This document shows, one piece after another, positions 52,386-60,913 of a DNA stretch of 63,370 bases. The translations under genes were made by a program, and so were the position numbers. The DNA is from an uncultured Polaribacter sp. (GTDB lineage: Bacteria; Bacteroidota; Bacteroidia; Flavobacteriales; Flavobacteriaceae). The first letter of the stretch is position 1, and each line of letters starts with the position of its first letter. The notes under the pieces are model-generated. The model was not told the origin of the DNA. It saw only the letters and a program-made list of their open reading frames with translations, and made no database searches. The stretch is from assembly GCA_947497755.1 (NCBI GenBank), contig CANMHT010000014.1, positions 1 through 63,370 on the forward strand, in the 5' to 3' direction.

Positions 52386-53408
52386 TTAGTTTTTTATATT
52401 TAGAATAGGTATTGTAATAAATCGCTCTTCATTTTCTTCATTTATAAGAATTGGATCTTTACTATAAATGCTATAAACTTTAAGTATTCCTTTCAGGTTT
52501 TCTTCACTAAACGAATCTGTAATTTTATCTTCTTTCTTGTAGACAATAGAATAATTCTCTTTTTCTAATTGCAACTTAATTTCTAAATCAACTTTTGTAG
52601 ATACAATAGTCGTTTTTATAATTTGTTCAATAGTAAACAACAGACTTCCAGGTACAATAAAAAAGTTCATTGCATCTACAACACTTATTTTTATTTTTCT
52701 GTACGGTAAATGATTGTATAGTTTTATCAATTCATCAACAATAAACAACTCTTCATTTATAGGGATTAACTGATTTTTTTTGCTTGCTAAAATATATCTA
52801 TACAGTGTAGCCAAGTTATCTATAAAATCATCTACTTCGTTTTTATCTTCCTTAATTAATATGAGCATAGTTTCAAAGCTCTCAAACAATAAATCTGGAT
52901 TGATTTCTTTTTTAAACTGCTTAAAATCTTCTTCTATATTCTCTTTAATTAAGAGCTCATTCTTCATTTTTTTAGTGTTGATTTTGTACAAGTACTCATG
53001 ACTTAAATTAAGCAACACATAAGCAACAGGAATACTACAAAAAATACTATTAAAAGTTAGTAGTTCTTCTATTGACGGACTAAATCCAGAAACGTACTTA
53101 TAATAAATACTAAAAATTAAAGTGATTATAGCGGCACTTAAAACTAGTGAAACTCCCATATGAAGTAACAACATTAAAGTTGTTCCTAAAAATTTAGGTA
53201 TCTGTTTAAATAACCACAATAAAAATCTAGAAAATTCATGAACAATGTATGCCAAAGCAATACAAACATATAATTCTTGTCCTAAAAACTGCTCTTGTAA
53301 TTGTCCTATATTATTATTGATTAATAATATGAGTAAATAAGTAACTATTCCACTAAAAATAGGACTTAAAAACCTAAAAATTGGCGTATGAATAAATAAT
53401 TTCTTCAT
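52386..53408 (-). CDS. Degenerate LytS-type histidine kinase (probable pseudokinase)
   Basis: The 340-residue protein has four hydrophobic N-terminal segments (about 14-32, 47-67, 75-101, 118-136) and a cytoplasmic domain collinear with the adjacent LytS-type kinase. The phospho-acceptor block SPHFLFNS of the neighbour reads NPDLLFES here, replacing His by Asp172. The ATP-binding N-box (MLLENAVKHN in the neighbour) reads IEQIIKTTIVST, and no glycine-rich G-box is seen. It should not autophosphorylate and probably acts as a regulatory or sensing partner. It overlaps the kinase stop by 4 bases and ends 3 bases before the LytTR gene. Confidence 0.85.
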   Translation of the reverse strand: MKKLFIHTPIFRFLSPIFSGIVTYLLILLINNNIGQLQEQFLGQELYVCIALAYIVHEFSRFLLWLFKQIPKFLGTTLMLLLHMGVSLVLSAAIITLIFSIYYKYVSGFSPSIEELLTFNSIFCSIPVAYVLLNLSHEYLYKINTKKMKNELLIKENIEEDFKQFKKEINPDLLFESFETMLILIKEDKNEVDDFIDNLATLYRYILASKKNQLIPINEELFIVDELIKLYNHLPYRKIKISVVDAMNFFIVPGSLLFTIEQIIKTTIVSTKVDLEIKLQLEKENYSIVYKKEDKITDSFSEENLKGILKVYSIYSKDPILINEENEERFITIPILNIKN

Positions 53409-54418
53409 CGTATTATAGGTATTTTAACCAAAAAATTAGCTCCATTACTTATAGAAATTCCCTTTTTTGCTAGCAATAAATATCTGGTATTGATATTTTT
53501 TAATCCAATATGAAATGAGGTTTTCTGTTTAGGTTCTTCTGTAATATTATTTTGCACACACATATAATCTCCATCTATATAAATTGATACTTTTAATGGA
53601 TTATCAATACTTAACGTATTGTGTTTTACCGCATTTTCTAAAAGCATTTGCAAGGTTAAAGGCGGAATTTGAGTTTGATATAAATCACGAGAAATAGCAA
53701 TATCAATTTTTAATTTATTCTCAAACCTTGTCTCTAACAAATACTGATAAGACTCTACAAAATTTAATTCTTCTTCTAATGAAATCAATGTAGAATGATA
53801 ACTATTCAATGTAAATTGATACATATTAGCTAACTTTCTAATAAACATCTCAGACCTTTTTGCATTCACATGTACTAAAGAAGAAATGGTATTTAAACTA
53901 TTAAATAAAAAGTGTGGGCTTAACTGAGATTTTAAAGCTTTTAATTGTAAATCTATTTGTTTACGTTCTTGTTTTACAGACTCTATTTGAAGAGTTGCAA
54001 AAGAGTAATAAGAATAAAATGCAAAATAAATAACCGAATACACCATTAATAAAATGCATAATAAAATGGCCAACTTAATCAATGTTTCTTGATAAGTCAC
54101 AAAAAAATCTTCAGTAGAAAGTATCCAATGTGCGTACAAATAAATTCCACCAAAAATTAAAATAAATGAAACAATAGCTTGTAAAATATATCCTACAAAC
54201 AATCGATTATTTGTTTGAGTTTGCCAAGGAAAAAGCCGGTCTAATTTTAACGCTAAAAAATAGATAACATAGGTAACTAAAACACCCAAAAGACTCGATA
54301 AAAGTCCGGTGTTTAACGAATAATCTTGTAGTTCTCCTTGATTGCTTATTACCAAATAATAGCTTAGCAAAAAGCTTATGATAATACTAGAAATAACAAT
54401 AATTAAATGTTTTTTCAA
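53405..54418 (-). CDS. LytS-type sensor histidine kinase
   Basis: The 337-residue protein has four predicted membrane helices (about 3-24, 38-57, 74-97, 112-136), a short coiled coil (145-163) and a His_kinase domain. The phospho-acceptor is His169 in SQLSPHFLFNSLNTI; the N-box E261/N262 is in MLLENAVKHN, and the G-box is IGLKNINTRY. There is no extracytoplasmic sensor domain, so it may sense within the membrane or through partners. The next gene, overlapping by 4 bases, encodes a non-catalytic paralogue. Confidence 0.95.
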   Translation of the reverse strand: MKKHLIIVISSIIISFLLSYYLVISNQGELQDYSLNTGLLSSLLGVLVTYVIYFLALKLDRLFPWQTQTNNRLFVGYILQAIVSFILIFGGIYLYAHWILSTEDFFVTYQETLIKLAILLCILLMVYSVIYFAFYSYYSFATLQIESVKQERKQIDLQLKALKSQLSPHFLFNSLNTISSLVHVNAKRSEMFIRKLANMYQFTLNSYHSTLISLEEELNFVESYQYLLETRFENKLKIDIAISRDLYQTQIPPLTLQMLLENAVKHNTLSIDNPLKVSIYIDGDYMCVQNNITEEPKQKTSFHIGLKNINTRYLLLAKKGISISNGANFLVKIPIIR

Positions 54419-54517
54419 AAGCTTAGTTAGTTTGTGGTTACTTTTTATTTACAAATTGAAAGATACTCAATCTTATTTTATAAATTCAGATTGAGTATCT
54501 ATTAGTATTGGAAAGTT

Positions 54518-55891
54518 TTAATCTATTGCTTTTAAAACTCTACCGTAATAAGTATCAGAACTTATTCTTCTTGCTGCTGTTCTGTAAGCATTTTTCACTT
54601 TTTCTGAAGATCTTTTCACTTGCTTAGAAAGTGAAGTCAATACTCTTGTTAAATAATGACTAGACCTCACATTATTACTTGCAGACTGCATTAATTTAAT
54701 TAGTTGTGCTTCTGATAAATTACTGCTTTTTCCTATTTTGATATAAATGTTAGAAGCATAATGAGCTGAATTGATATTATTATCTACCAATTGTAAAACT
54801 TTATCCATAGAAACATTGTCTAATCTATTCTTTAACAACTCAGAAATGATTGAAGATGTATAATGATCTGATTTAATATCATTTACAGAAGATAAAAACT
54901 GATTGTAAGCTTTGCTAGAAAGATTCTTGTTCTTTAATGCTTCTTTTAAAATGTTTGATCTATAATGATCAGAATTAATCTCTTTTGTTAATGCTAATAT
55001 TTTTGTCATATTTTCATCATTTAACCTTCTATGCTTCATAATACTTTTTAGCAATTGAGATAAATAATGATCAGAGCTAATTCCTCTAGTAATTTCTAAT
55101 AAAGTACCTAATTGATCATCAGTGATACTAGTATCTTCAATTACTTTCTTTAAAACACTAGTCATATAATGGTTAGAACCAATGCTCTTTGTAGCTTCAA
55201 TATAAGCGTTAATCGTTTTATTATTCTTTAAAAATGCCTTTTGATTGCTTTTTAATATTTTAGAAACATAATGATCAGATTTGATATATTTTCCAACAGT
55301 ATTAATGGTATTTACCATTTCATTGGTCCTTAAATTCTTTTCTAATAGTAAAGAAATATAGGCAGACTTTACATAATCGCTTTTCATTTTACTTACTTCA
55401 TTCAGCACTTTTTTTGCTCCACCGTTTCTATAAAAACGCTCTACTCTACTCTTTGCAGCAATGGTAGTAGTTCTTAATATTTCAGGTAAAATTTCTGCCA
55501 ACCATTTTTTCCCTTCATTATGAAATGGCTTTTCAGACCAACCAACAAAATACTTCTTAACTAAAGTTCCTGTTTCATTATGAATTAAGATTCTTCTTTT
55601 AGTTCCAAAACTCGATTTCTTTATTTCTATAAACCCACCTCTAGAAACAGCAACGATATCTCTATCATCATTTGATAAGGTGATATCTCCTTCATATTCA
55701 ATTCTAAAATCTTTACGCCCATCTTTTACATGATAAGTACGTACGCCATTTTTAGAGGAATTAATGGTAAACGAATTTCCTTTACTTGAAGTGGTAATAT
55801 TTGTTTGTGCAATGGCTTGTGGTGCAACTAAAAAAGCCAGTGCCATTGCTAAGGTAAAAACTGCTTTTTGAATTAATGATAAGGTTCTCAT
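54518..55891 (-). CDS. Secreted alpha-solenoid-like protein with nine 34-residue SDHY repeats
   Basis: The product is 457 residues from the ATG at 55891, which gives a clean signal peptide (cleavage near AIA|QT, about residue 28) and fits a -7 box at 55925-55918; an ATG at 55963 lies upstream of that box. Residues about 30-120 are beta-rich (EYEGDITLSNDDRDIVAVSR, GGFIEIKK). A helical part carries a motif S-(D/N)-H-Y-x-S at residues 171, 205, 239, 273, 307, 341, 375, 410 and 445, that is, every 34 residues (last two 35). From memory, similar beta and 'SDYE' repeat segments occur at the C-termini of some BlaR1/M56-type proteins; here no peptidase or membrane domain is present. It heads the LytS/LytTR module and is a candidate signal-binding or output partner. 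Confidence 0.85.
   Translation of the reverse strand: MRTLSLIQKAVFTLAMALAFLVAPQAIAQTNITTSSKGNSFTINSSKNGVRTYHVKDGRKDFRIEYEGDITLSNDDRDIVAVSRGGFIEIKKSSFGTKRRILIHNETGTLVKKYFVGWSEKPFHNEGKKWLAEILPEILRTTTIAAKSRVERFYRNGGAKKVLNEVSKMKSDYVKSAYISLLLEKNLRTNEMVNTINTVGKYIKSDHYVSKILKSNQKAFLKNNKTINAYIEATKSIGSNHYMTSVLKKVIEDTSITDDQLGTLLEITRGISSDHYLSQLLKSIMKHRRLNDENMTKILALTKEINSDHYRSNILKEALKNKNLSSKAYNQFLSSVNDIKSDHYTSSIISELLKNRLDNVSMDKVLQLVDNNINSAHYASNIYIKIGKSSNLSEAQLIKLMQSASNNVRSSHYLTRVLTSLSKQVKRSSEKVKNAYRTAARRISSDTYYGRVLKAID
54521..55381 (-). repeat. Nine in-frame 102-bp (34-residue) repeats, SDHY type
   Basis: Residues 171-457 of the secreted protein consist of 34-residue units beginning S-D-H-Y. Each has the form SDHYxSxxLKxxLKxxxLxxxxxxxxLxxxxxI. 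The DNA copies have diverged, so the constancy of spacing is selected at protein level. Confidence 0.88.
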
Positions 55892-55917
55892 GATTGTATT
55901 TTTTCTATTTGTTGAAA

Positions 55918-55925
55918 CAAATGTA
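55918..55925 (-). promoter_or_regulatory. -7 box (TACATTTG, minus strand) of the SDHY-repeat gene
   Basis: It is an exact consensus match 27 bases before the ATG at 55891. It is the probable promoter of the whole sensory module and rules out the in-frame ATG at 55963. Confidence 0.6.
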
Positions 55926-55984
55926 TGTGAGATATACAGCTTAAAAAAAACGAATGTAATCAATTGTTTTATTTTTGTAGTGAA

Positions 55985-56014
55985 TTGTAAATCTCTAATT
56001 ATTTGTTACTTTTA
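55985..56014 (+). promoter_or_regulatory. Promoter of the small membrane-protein gene at 56041
   Basis: TTG at 55985-55987, a 19-base spacer and TACTTTTA at 56007-56014 (one mismatch) have the same geometry as the ndk promoter. Confidence 0.55.
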
Positions 56015-56040
56015 AGCACAATTAAACCCAATATTACTAC

Positions 56041-56484
56041 ATGAAAAAAATCATCTTAAAACCTCATATATTTTTCTTTTCCTTGATTCCTGTAGTAATA
56101 ATACTTGGATATTTATTAAAAAACAATAGCGTTAATATTGCTCTTTACAATGAAACTTTTTCGATTGCATTAAATCATATCAGTCTCTATTTTGCTGTTT
56201 TCTTTGGATTAATTGGATTGAATTATTTCTCACTTCATTTTGGGAATAAAACACCATATAAATGGATGACCATAATACATCTAAGTATGCAAATAATTGC
56301 TTTGCTACTGTTTTTCTCTAAAGATTATTGGAATGTTTTGGGTGAAAACAACTTCTCTTTTGGTTTAAATATCAATATGGATTATGCTACATTAATCTTA
56401 TTCATTTCTTTTATCCTTTTTGTTTTTGGTACTATGATTCACTTAATAAACTTCTTTGCAAGTCTGATTAATAAATCTAAATAA
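56041..56484 (+). CDS. Four-helix membrane protein, unknown
   Basis: The 147-residue protein has four membrane helices (about 9-27, 43-62, 75-93, 115-140) with short loops. The second and third helices are separated by HFGNKTPYKW. I recognise no family; it may be a cytochrome-oxidase-subunit-like or DUF-type small membrane protein. It is divergent from the SDHY-repeat gene and upstream of ffh, which has its own promoter. No functional link to either is evident. Confidence 0.7.
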   Translation: MKKIILKPHIFFFSLIPVVIILGYLLKNNSVNIALYNETFSIALNHISLYFAVFFGLIGLNYFSLHFGNKTPYKWMTIIHLSMQIIALLLFFSKDYWNVLGENNFSFGLNINMDYATLILFISFILFVFGTMIHLINFFASLINKSK

Positions 56485-56522
56485 CAAACAAAATTTCATT
56501 AAAAAATACCATGGGAGTTTCT

Positions 56523-56530
56523 TATATTTG
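56523..56530 (+). promoter_or_regulatory. -7 box (TATATTTG) that decides the ffh start
   Basis: It is an exact consensus match. Transcription begins near 56537, excluding an in-frame GTG at 56530 and supporting the ATG at 56557. Confidence 0.6.
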
Positions 56531-56556
56531 TGCTTCCAAAAAAGAATACAGAACAC

Positions 56557-57885
56557 ATGTTTAATAATTTAAGTGATAAATTAGATAAAGCCTTACACAC
56601 CTTAAAAGGTCATGGTAGTATAACAGAAGTAAATGTTGCAGAAACTTTAAAAGAAGTTCGTAGAGCTTTATTAGATGCCGATGTTAACTTTAAAATTGCC
56701 AAAGAGTTTACAAAAAAAGTTCAAGCTAAAGCAATAGGACAAAATGTATTAACTACATTAAATCCTGGGCAATTAATGGTGAAGTTAGTAAAAGATGAGC
56801 TAACTGAGTTAATGGGTGGAGAAACTGTAGGAGTAAACTTAGGTGGTTCTCCAACTGTTATTTTAATGTCTGGTTTACAAGGTTCTGGTAAAACTACTTT
56901 TTCTGGTAAATTGGCAAACTTCTTAAAAACTAAAAAGACTAAACAGGTTTTATTAGTTGGTTGTGATGTATATCGTCCTGCCGCAGTAAATCAGTTACAA
57001 GTTGTTGGAGAACAAATTGGAGTTGAAGTATATGCAGAAGTTGGTAATCAAAACCCTGTAGAAATTTCTCAAAACGCTATTAAGCACGCCAAAGCAAATG
57101 GTAAAAATGTAGTTATTATTGATACCGCTGGTCGTTTAGCTGTTGATGAAGAAATGATGACCGAGATTTCTAACATTCATAAAGCAGTAAATCCGCAAGA
57201 AACCTTATTTGTTGTAGATTCTATGACAGGTCAAGATGCTGTGAATACAGCCAAAGCATTTAATGATGTTTTAAATTTTGACGGTGTTGTTCTTACAAAA
57301 TTAGATGGTGATACACGTGGTGGAGCTGCATTAACCATTAAATCTGTAGTAGACAAACCTATTAAGTTTATTGGTACTGGAGAGAAAATGGAGGCTATTG
57401 ATGTTTTTCACCCAGACCGTATGGCAGATAGAATCTTGGGAATGGGAGATGTTGTATCTCTTGTAGAACGTGCTCAAGAACAATTTGATGAAGAAGAGGC
57501 TAGAAAATTACAAAAGAAAATCGCCAAAAATCAATTTGGTTTTGACGATTTCTTAAGTCAGATTCAGCAAATTAAAAAAATGGGGAATATGAAAGACCTG
57601 ATGGGAATGATTCCTGGCGCTGGAAAAGCTCTAAAAGATGTAGATATTGATGACGATGCATTTAAAGGAATAGAAGCAATAATCCACTCAATGACTCCAT
57701 CAGAAAGAGCAACACCGAGTACCATTAATGCCAGTAGAAAAAAACGTATTGCTAAAGGATCTGGTACTTCTGTACAAGAAGTAAATCAGTTAATGAAGCA
57801 GTTTACTCAAATGAGCAAAATGATGAAGATGATGCAAGGTGGTGGCGGTAGAAAAATGATGCAAATGATGAAAGGAATGAGATAA
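56557..57885 (+). CDS. ffh: Signal recognition particle protein Ffh (SRP54)
   Basis: Ffh with 4.5S RNA targets ribosomes making membrane proteins to FtsY. The product is 442 residues from the ATG at 56557. An N domain (1-85, VAETLKEVRRALLDADVNF) is followed by the G domain with GLQGSGKTT, DVYRPAAVNQL, DTAGRLAVDEEMM, TKLDGDTRGGAAL and TGTGEKMEAIDVF-like GTGEKMEAIDVFHP. The Met-rich M domain ends GGRKMMQMMKGMR. A GTG nine codons upstream is excluded by the promoter position. A terminator follows. Confidence 0.98.
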   Translation: MFNNLSDKLDKALHTLKGHGSITEVNVAETLKEVRRALLDADVNFKIAKEFTKKVQAKAIGQNVLTTLNPGQLMVKLVKDELTELMGGETVGVNLGGSPTVILMSGLQGSGKTTFSGKLANFLKTKKTKQVLLVGCDVYRPAAVNQLQVVGEQIGVEVYAEVGNQNPVEISQNAIKHAKANGKNVVIIDTAGRLAVDEEMMTEISNIHKAVNPQETLFVVDSMTGQDAVNTAKAFNDVLNFDGVVLTKLDGDTRGGAALTIKSVVDKPIKFIGTGEKMEAIDVFHPDRMADRILGMGDVVSLVERAQEQFDEEEARKLQKKIAKNQFGFDDFLSQIQQIKKMGNMKDLMGMIPGAGKALKDVDIDDDAFKGIEAIIHSMTPSERATPSTINASRKKRIAKGSGTSVQEVNQLMKQFTQMSKMMKMMQGGGGRKMMQMMKGMR

Positions 57886-57893
57886 AAATATAC

Positions 57894-57921
57894 AAAAGAG
57901 ACAACTACGTTTGTCTCTTTT
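57894..57921. terminator. Terminator after ffh
   Basis: An 11-bp stem (57894-57904 with 57911-57921; core GAGACAA) has a 6-base loop and a trailing T-run. It lies 9 bases after the ffh stop. Confidence 0.85.
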
Positions 57922-57961
57922 TAATTTATAATAACACCTAAACAACACACTAAAAACAGTT

Positions 57962-58837
57962 ATGATATTACTAGACGGTAAAGCCACATCAAATCAGATT
58001 AAAGAAGAAATTGCCATTGAAACTAAACAATTGGTAGAAAAAGGAATCAAAGCACCACATTTAGCCGCTATCTTGGTTGGTAACAATGGAGCAAGTTTAA
58101 CTTATGTTAATGCCAAAGTAAAGGCTTGTGCAAAAGCAGGATTCGAATCTACTTTAGTTACTTTACCCGAAGATATCTCTGAAAATGACTTACTCAACGA
58201 AATTGAAAAATTAAATACCAATCCAGAAATTGATGGTTTTATTGTTCAGTTACCATTACCCAAACATATTGACGAGCAAAAAGTATTAATGGCAGTTAAT
58301 CCAGACAAAGATGTTGATGGTTTTCATCCAACTAATGTGGGTAAAATGACTTTAAATTTACCTACCTTTTTACCTGCAACTCCATTCGGAATTTTAGAAT
58401 TACTAGAAAGGTATAACATTGAAACAAGTGGTAAGCATGTGGTTGTTATTGGAAGAAGTCACATTGTTGGTAGTCCGATGAGTATTTTAATGTCGCAAAA
58501 AAGAACTGCTGGAAATGCTACTGTAACCATAACACATAGTAGAACAAAAAACTTAAAAGAAATCACTTTACAAGCTGATATCGTTGTTGCTGCTCTAGGT
58601 ATTCCTGAGTTTTTAACTGAAGATATGGTAAAAGAAGGGGTTACTGTTATTGATGTTGGTATTACTAGAATTGCAGATGATACTAAGAAAAATGGTTTCC
58701 GTTTGGCTGGTGATGTACATTTTGATTCTGTTTCTAAAAAGGCTAGTTATATAACACCTGTTCCTGGTGGAGTTGGACCAATGACTATTGCTATGTTAAT
58801 GAAGAATACTTTATTAGCTGCAAAAAGAAGAAGCTAG
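57962..58837 (+). CDS. folD: Methylenetetrahydrofolate dehydrogenase / methenyl-THF cyclohydrolase
   Basis: FolD interconverts 5,10-methylene-THF and 10-formyl-THF using NADP. The 291-residue protein shows the substrate-site Tyr/Lys block [20 protein letters not shown], the signature [29 protein letters not shown] and, in the Rossmann domain, [17 protein letters not shown]; it closes with [18 protein letters not shown]. The stop is 1 base from the end of a convergent unknown gene. Confidence 0.98.
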   Translation: MILLDGKATSNQIKEEIAIETKQLVEKGIKAPHLAAILVGNNGASLTYVNAKVKACAKAGFESTLVTLPEDISENDLLNEIEKLNTNPEIDGFIVQLPLPKHIDEQKVLMAVNPDKDVDGFHPTNVGKMTLNLPTFLPATPFGILELLERYNIETSGKHVVVIGRSHIVGSPMSILMSQKRTAGNATVTITHSRTKNLKEITLQADIVVAALGIPEFLTEDMVKEGVTVIDVGITRIADDTKKNGFRLAGDVHFDSVSKKASYITPVPGGVGPMTIAMLMKNTLLAAKRRS

Positions 58838-58838
58838 A

Positions 58839-59729
58839 TTATTGTTGCAATTGCATCACTTCACTTAATAAAGAAGGTAATCCGTTGGTTTGTATTTTGT
58901 CGTTATTCCAATGACTCAAAATACAGCTAACGTATTTTCCTCTAAGCTTTTCAGCAATATAATATACTGTTAAGCGTTTTGCACCAGAACTTAAATTTAA
59001 TAATAAAGAGTTTACTCCTTTTACTTTATAAACAACTTTAGTAGCTTGTGTTGGTTTGCCTTCAAAAAGAATCGTAACCACATTTTTAGAAGTTACTGAA
59101 AGCTTATTTTGATAAGTACTAATCTGTTCTCTTATTAGATTAAAACTTTTTGCTTCTTCTAATGAAGCATGAATGCTCCAATCCATTTGTCCATTATAAG
59201 GGCATTGCACATTTCTTACTCCCATCCATTTACAAGAAGGTCCTAATTTGATACTTCTATTTACAAAATTTATACTATCTATTTTTATCGGAAGATAAAT
59301 AGAAGAAGGTATTTTATTTTCTAGATAACTAGTAATAAACTTATTTTTAAATTGAGAGCTAAGAGGCTTATTATTACTAAAATAAATAACGGCTATGAAA
59401 TCATCATTTTTCACAAAATAGGTACTCGAAAATATATAATTATTTTGAAAAACTTGCGTTGAATCTTTTACCCAATAATGTTGTTTATCCAAAGATTCAT
59501 CAATCCTTTTATGTACTTTTTTATAATTATAGTCTAATTTTCTAAAAAGCCTTTTTAAATCTCTTTTTGTAAAATCATAACTAAAACTTTGTACTGAGAT
59601 GGTAGTAGCATTTACATTATACAGTGTATAACTATTGTGTTTTATTGCTTGAAAACCTTTAAAAAAATCCTCTTTTTGAGCTTGTAAATGAATTGATATT
59701 AAGCAAAAAAATAATAGAATCTTTTTCAT
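58839..59729 (-). CDS. Secreted protein of unknown function
   Basis: The 296-residue protein has a signal peptide (MKKILLFFCLISIHLQAQ). The N-terminal half contains FKGFQAIKHNSYTLYNVNATTISVQSF and a Lys-rich helix (KRDLKRLFRKLDYNYKKVHKRIDE); the second half has CKWMGVRNVQCPYNGQMDWSIHASLEEA with two Cys that could form a disulfide. I recognise no family. It is the last of three leftward genes (lipoprotein, cupin, this), starting 6 bases after the cupin stop. Confidence 0.7.
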   Translation of the reverse strand: MKKILLFFCLISIHLQAQKEDFFKGFQAIKHNSYTLYNVNATTISVQSFSYDFTKRDLKRLFRKLDYNYKKVHKRIDESLDKQHYWVKDSTQVFQNNYIFSSTYFVKNDDFIAVIYFSNNKPLSSQFKNKFITSYLENKIPSSIYLPIKIDSINFVNRSIKLGPSCKWMGVRNVQCPYNGQMDWSIHASLEEAKSFNLIREQISTYQNKLSVTSKNVVTILFEGKPTQATKVVYKVKGVNSLLLNLSSGAKRLTVYYIAEKLRGKYVSCILSHWNNDKIQTNGLPSLLSEVMQLQQ

Positions 59730-59735
59730 AAAATT

Positions 59736-60101
59736 TTAAGCTTCTCTGTGTACTAAATCAATTGAAAATGCCGGTAAACAAATAGCTAAATATTCACAAG
59801 CTTCATCAAATGGATTTGAATATTGTACTCTAACATTCTTTTCTATTTTAATGGATTGTCCAGCTTCTAGTATTATTGTTTCACCTTCAATAATAAATTG
59901 CTTTTTTCCTTTAATGATATAAGTATACTCATCAAATTCTGGTGTTTGATATGGCTCACTCCATTTAGGCGGAGCAATCATATGTGCAATACTTATTTGT
60001 GAATCTTTATTTGTTGCATTGCCAAAATGCTCTTCAATTAATTTTCCATCTGTTGTTGGAACAATAAATGGAGACTTTTGAATTGAATACTTTTTAGCCA
60101 T
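59736..60101 (-). CDS. Small cupin-domain protein
   Basis: The 121-residue single-domain cupin shows the first motif region PEFDEYTYIIKGKKQFIIEGETIILEAGQSIKI and a second strand block RVQYSNPFDEACEYLAICLPAFS. The usual His pair of motif 1 is largely missing (EFDEYTY in place of GxxxHxH), though His in HFGNATN and SIAHMIAPP lie upstream. It may bind a metal weakly or a small ligand. It sits between an unknown lipoprotein gene (11 bases) and an unknown secreted protein gene (6 bases) on one transcript. Confidence 0.88.
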   Translation of the reverse strand: MAKKYSIQKSPFIVPTTDGKLIEEHFGNATNKDSQISIAHMIAPPKWSEPYQTPEFDEYTYIIKGKKQFIIEGETIILEAGQSIKIEKNVRVQYSNPFDEACEYLAICLPAFSIDLVHREA

Positions 60102-60112
60102 AGTATCAAGAA

Positions 60113-60679
60113 TTAGTTAAACCAAACGATGAATGATTTTACTTTTGCCAAACCTGGTATTTGATCTAAACTTATTTTTTGAGTACTAAAACTCTTTAAT
60201 CCTAAGTCTTCTTTATCCAATGCAATAGTAACATTTAAATCATCTATAAATAAAGTGGCAGAACTTAAAGATGTTTCTACTTTAGAAATGGTATTGTTTA
60301 AGTTAATTTCTTCAAAAGAAGAATCTAAATTCAATCCCGATTTTGTAGCAAATCGGTTATCAAAAATCTGAATACTCTTTATAGTAGAAGTAGAATCTAA
60401 TTGTTCTTTAGGCACAATAGTTAATAAATGTTTTCCTCCTTTTTCATATATCATATACTCATCATCATCTTGAAAATAATTATCTCCCAAAGATCCTTCA
60501 CTTAAATTTTTAACAATAGAATCTTTTGCAAAAATCTTCTCAACATCAAGCATTGTTGTATTTACAGTTAATTCACCTACTTTTCCTTTTCCAACCTCAA
60601 AACGATTCCCATTTCCACATTGTACAAATAAAAGTGTTAATAAGGCAATACTTAATAGTCTTAAAACATTCTTATACAT
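60113..60679 (-). CDS. Lipoprotein of unknown function
   Basis: The 188-residue protein has a lipoprotein signal (LLTLLFVQC, Cys21). It then has mixed beta structure (KVGELTVNTTMLDVEKIFAKDSIV, DEYMIYEKGGKHLLTIVP, STIKSIQIFDNRFATKSG, TLFIDDLNVTIALDKEDLG). The pattern LTVNTTxxDVEKIF and IKSIQIFD suggests a small domain that monitors or binds a ligand in the envelope, but I recognise no named family with confidence. It is the first gene of a three-gene leftward unit. Confidence 0.75.
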   Translation of the reverse strand: MYKNVLRLLSIALLTLLFVQCGNGNRFEVGKGKVGELTVNTTMLDVEKIFAKDSIVKNLSEGSLGDNYFQDDDEYMIYEKGGKHLLTIVPKEQLDSTSTIKSIQIFDNRFATKSGLNLDSSFEEINLNNTISKVETSLSSATLFIDDLNVTIALDKEDLGLKSFSTQKISLDQIPGLAKVKSFIVWFN

Positions 60680-60898
60680 TCTTCTTATTATTTTTGATAA
60701 CTATTTAACGACTTTTTTTAGCATTTGTTATAAAATGCGCATAAAAGTAATCAATCTTTAAATCATAAAAAATTTTTACTGTTTATTATAGCTCTAAAAA
60801 AAAGTTAAACTTAGTAATTTATTGATTATCAAATATCATGCAAATTTTGATTCTATGTAAATACTACAAAATCTTACAATTATTTCTTTTTGTTTCTG

Positions 60899-60906
60899 TA
60901 TCTTTG
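60899..60906 (+). promoter_or_regulatory. -7 box (TATCTTTG) immediately before queE
   Basis: It is an exact consensus match ending only 7 bases before the ATG at 60914, so the mRNA leader would be 0-3 bases. It excludes an in-frame ATG at 60890. The 234-base gap before queE holds no gene or recognisable preQ1 riboswitch. Confidence 0.55.
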
Positions 60907-60913
60907 CCAACCG

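Noticed and set aside
60680..60913. preQ1 riboswitch upstream of queE
   Set aside because: No C-rich loop with A-rich tail or pseudoknot-capable sequence was seen, and the -7 box next to the ATG leaves no room for a leader aptamer.
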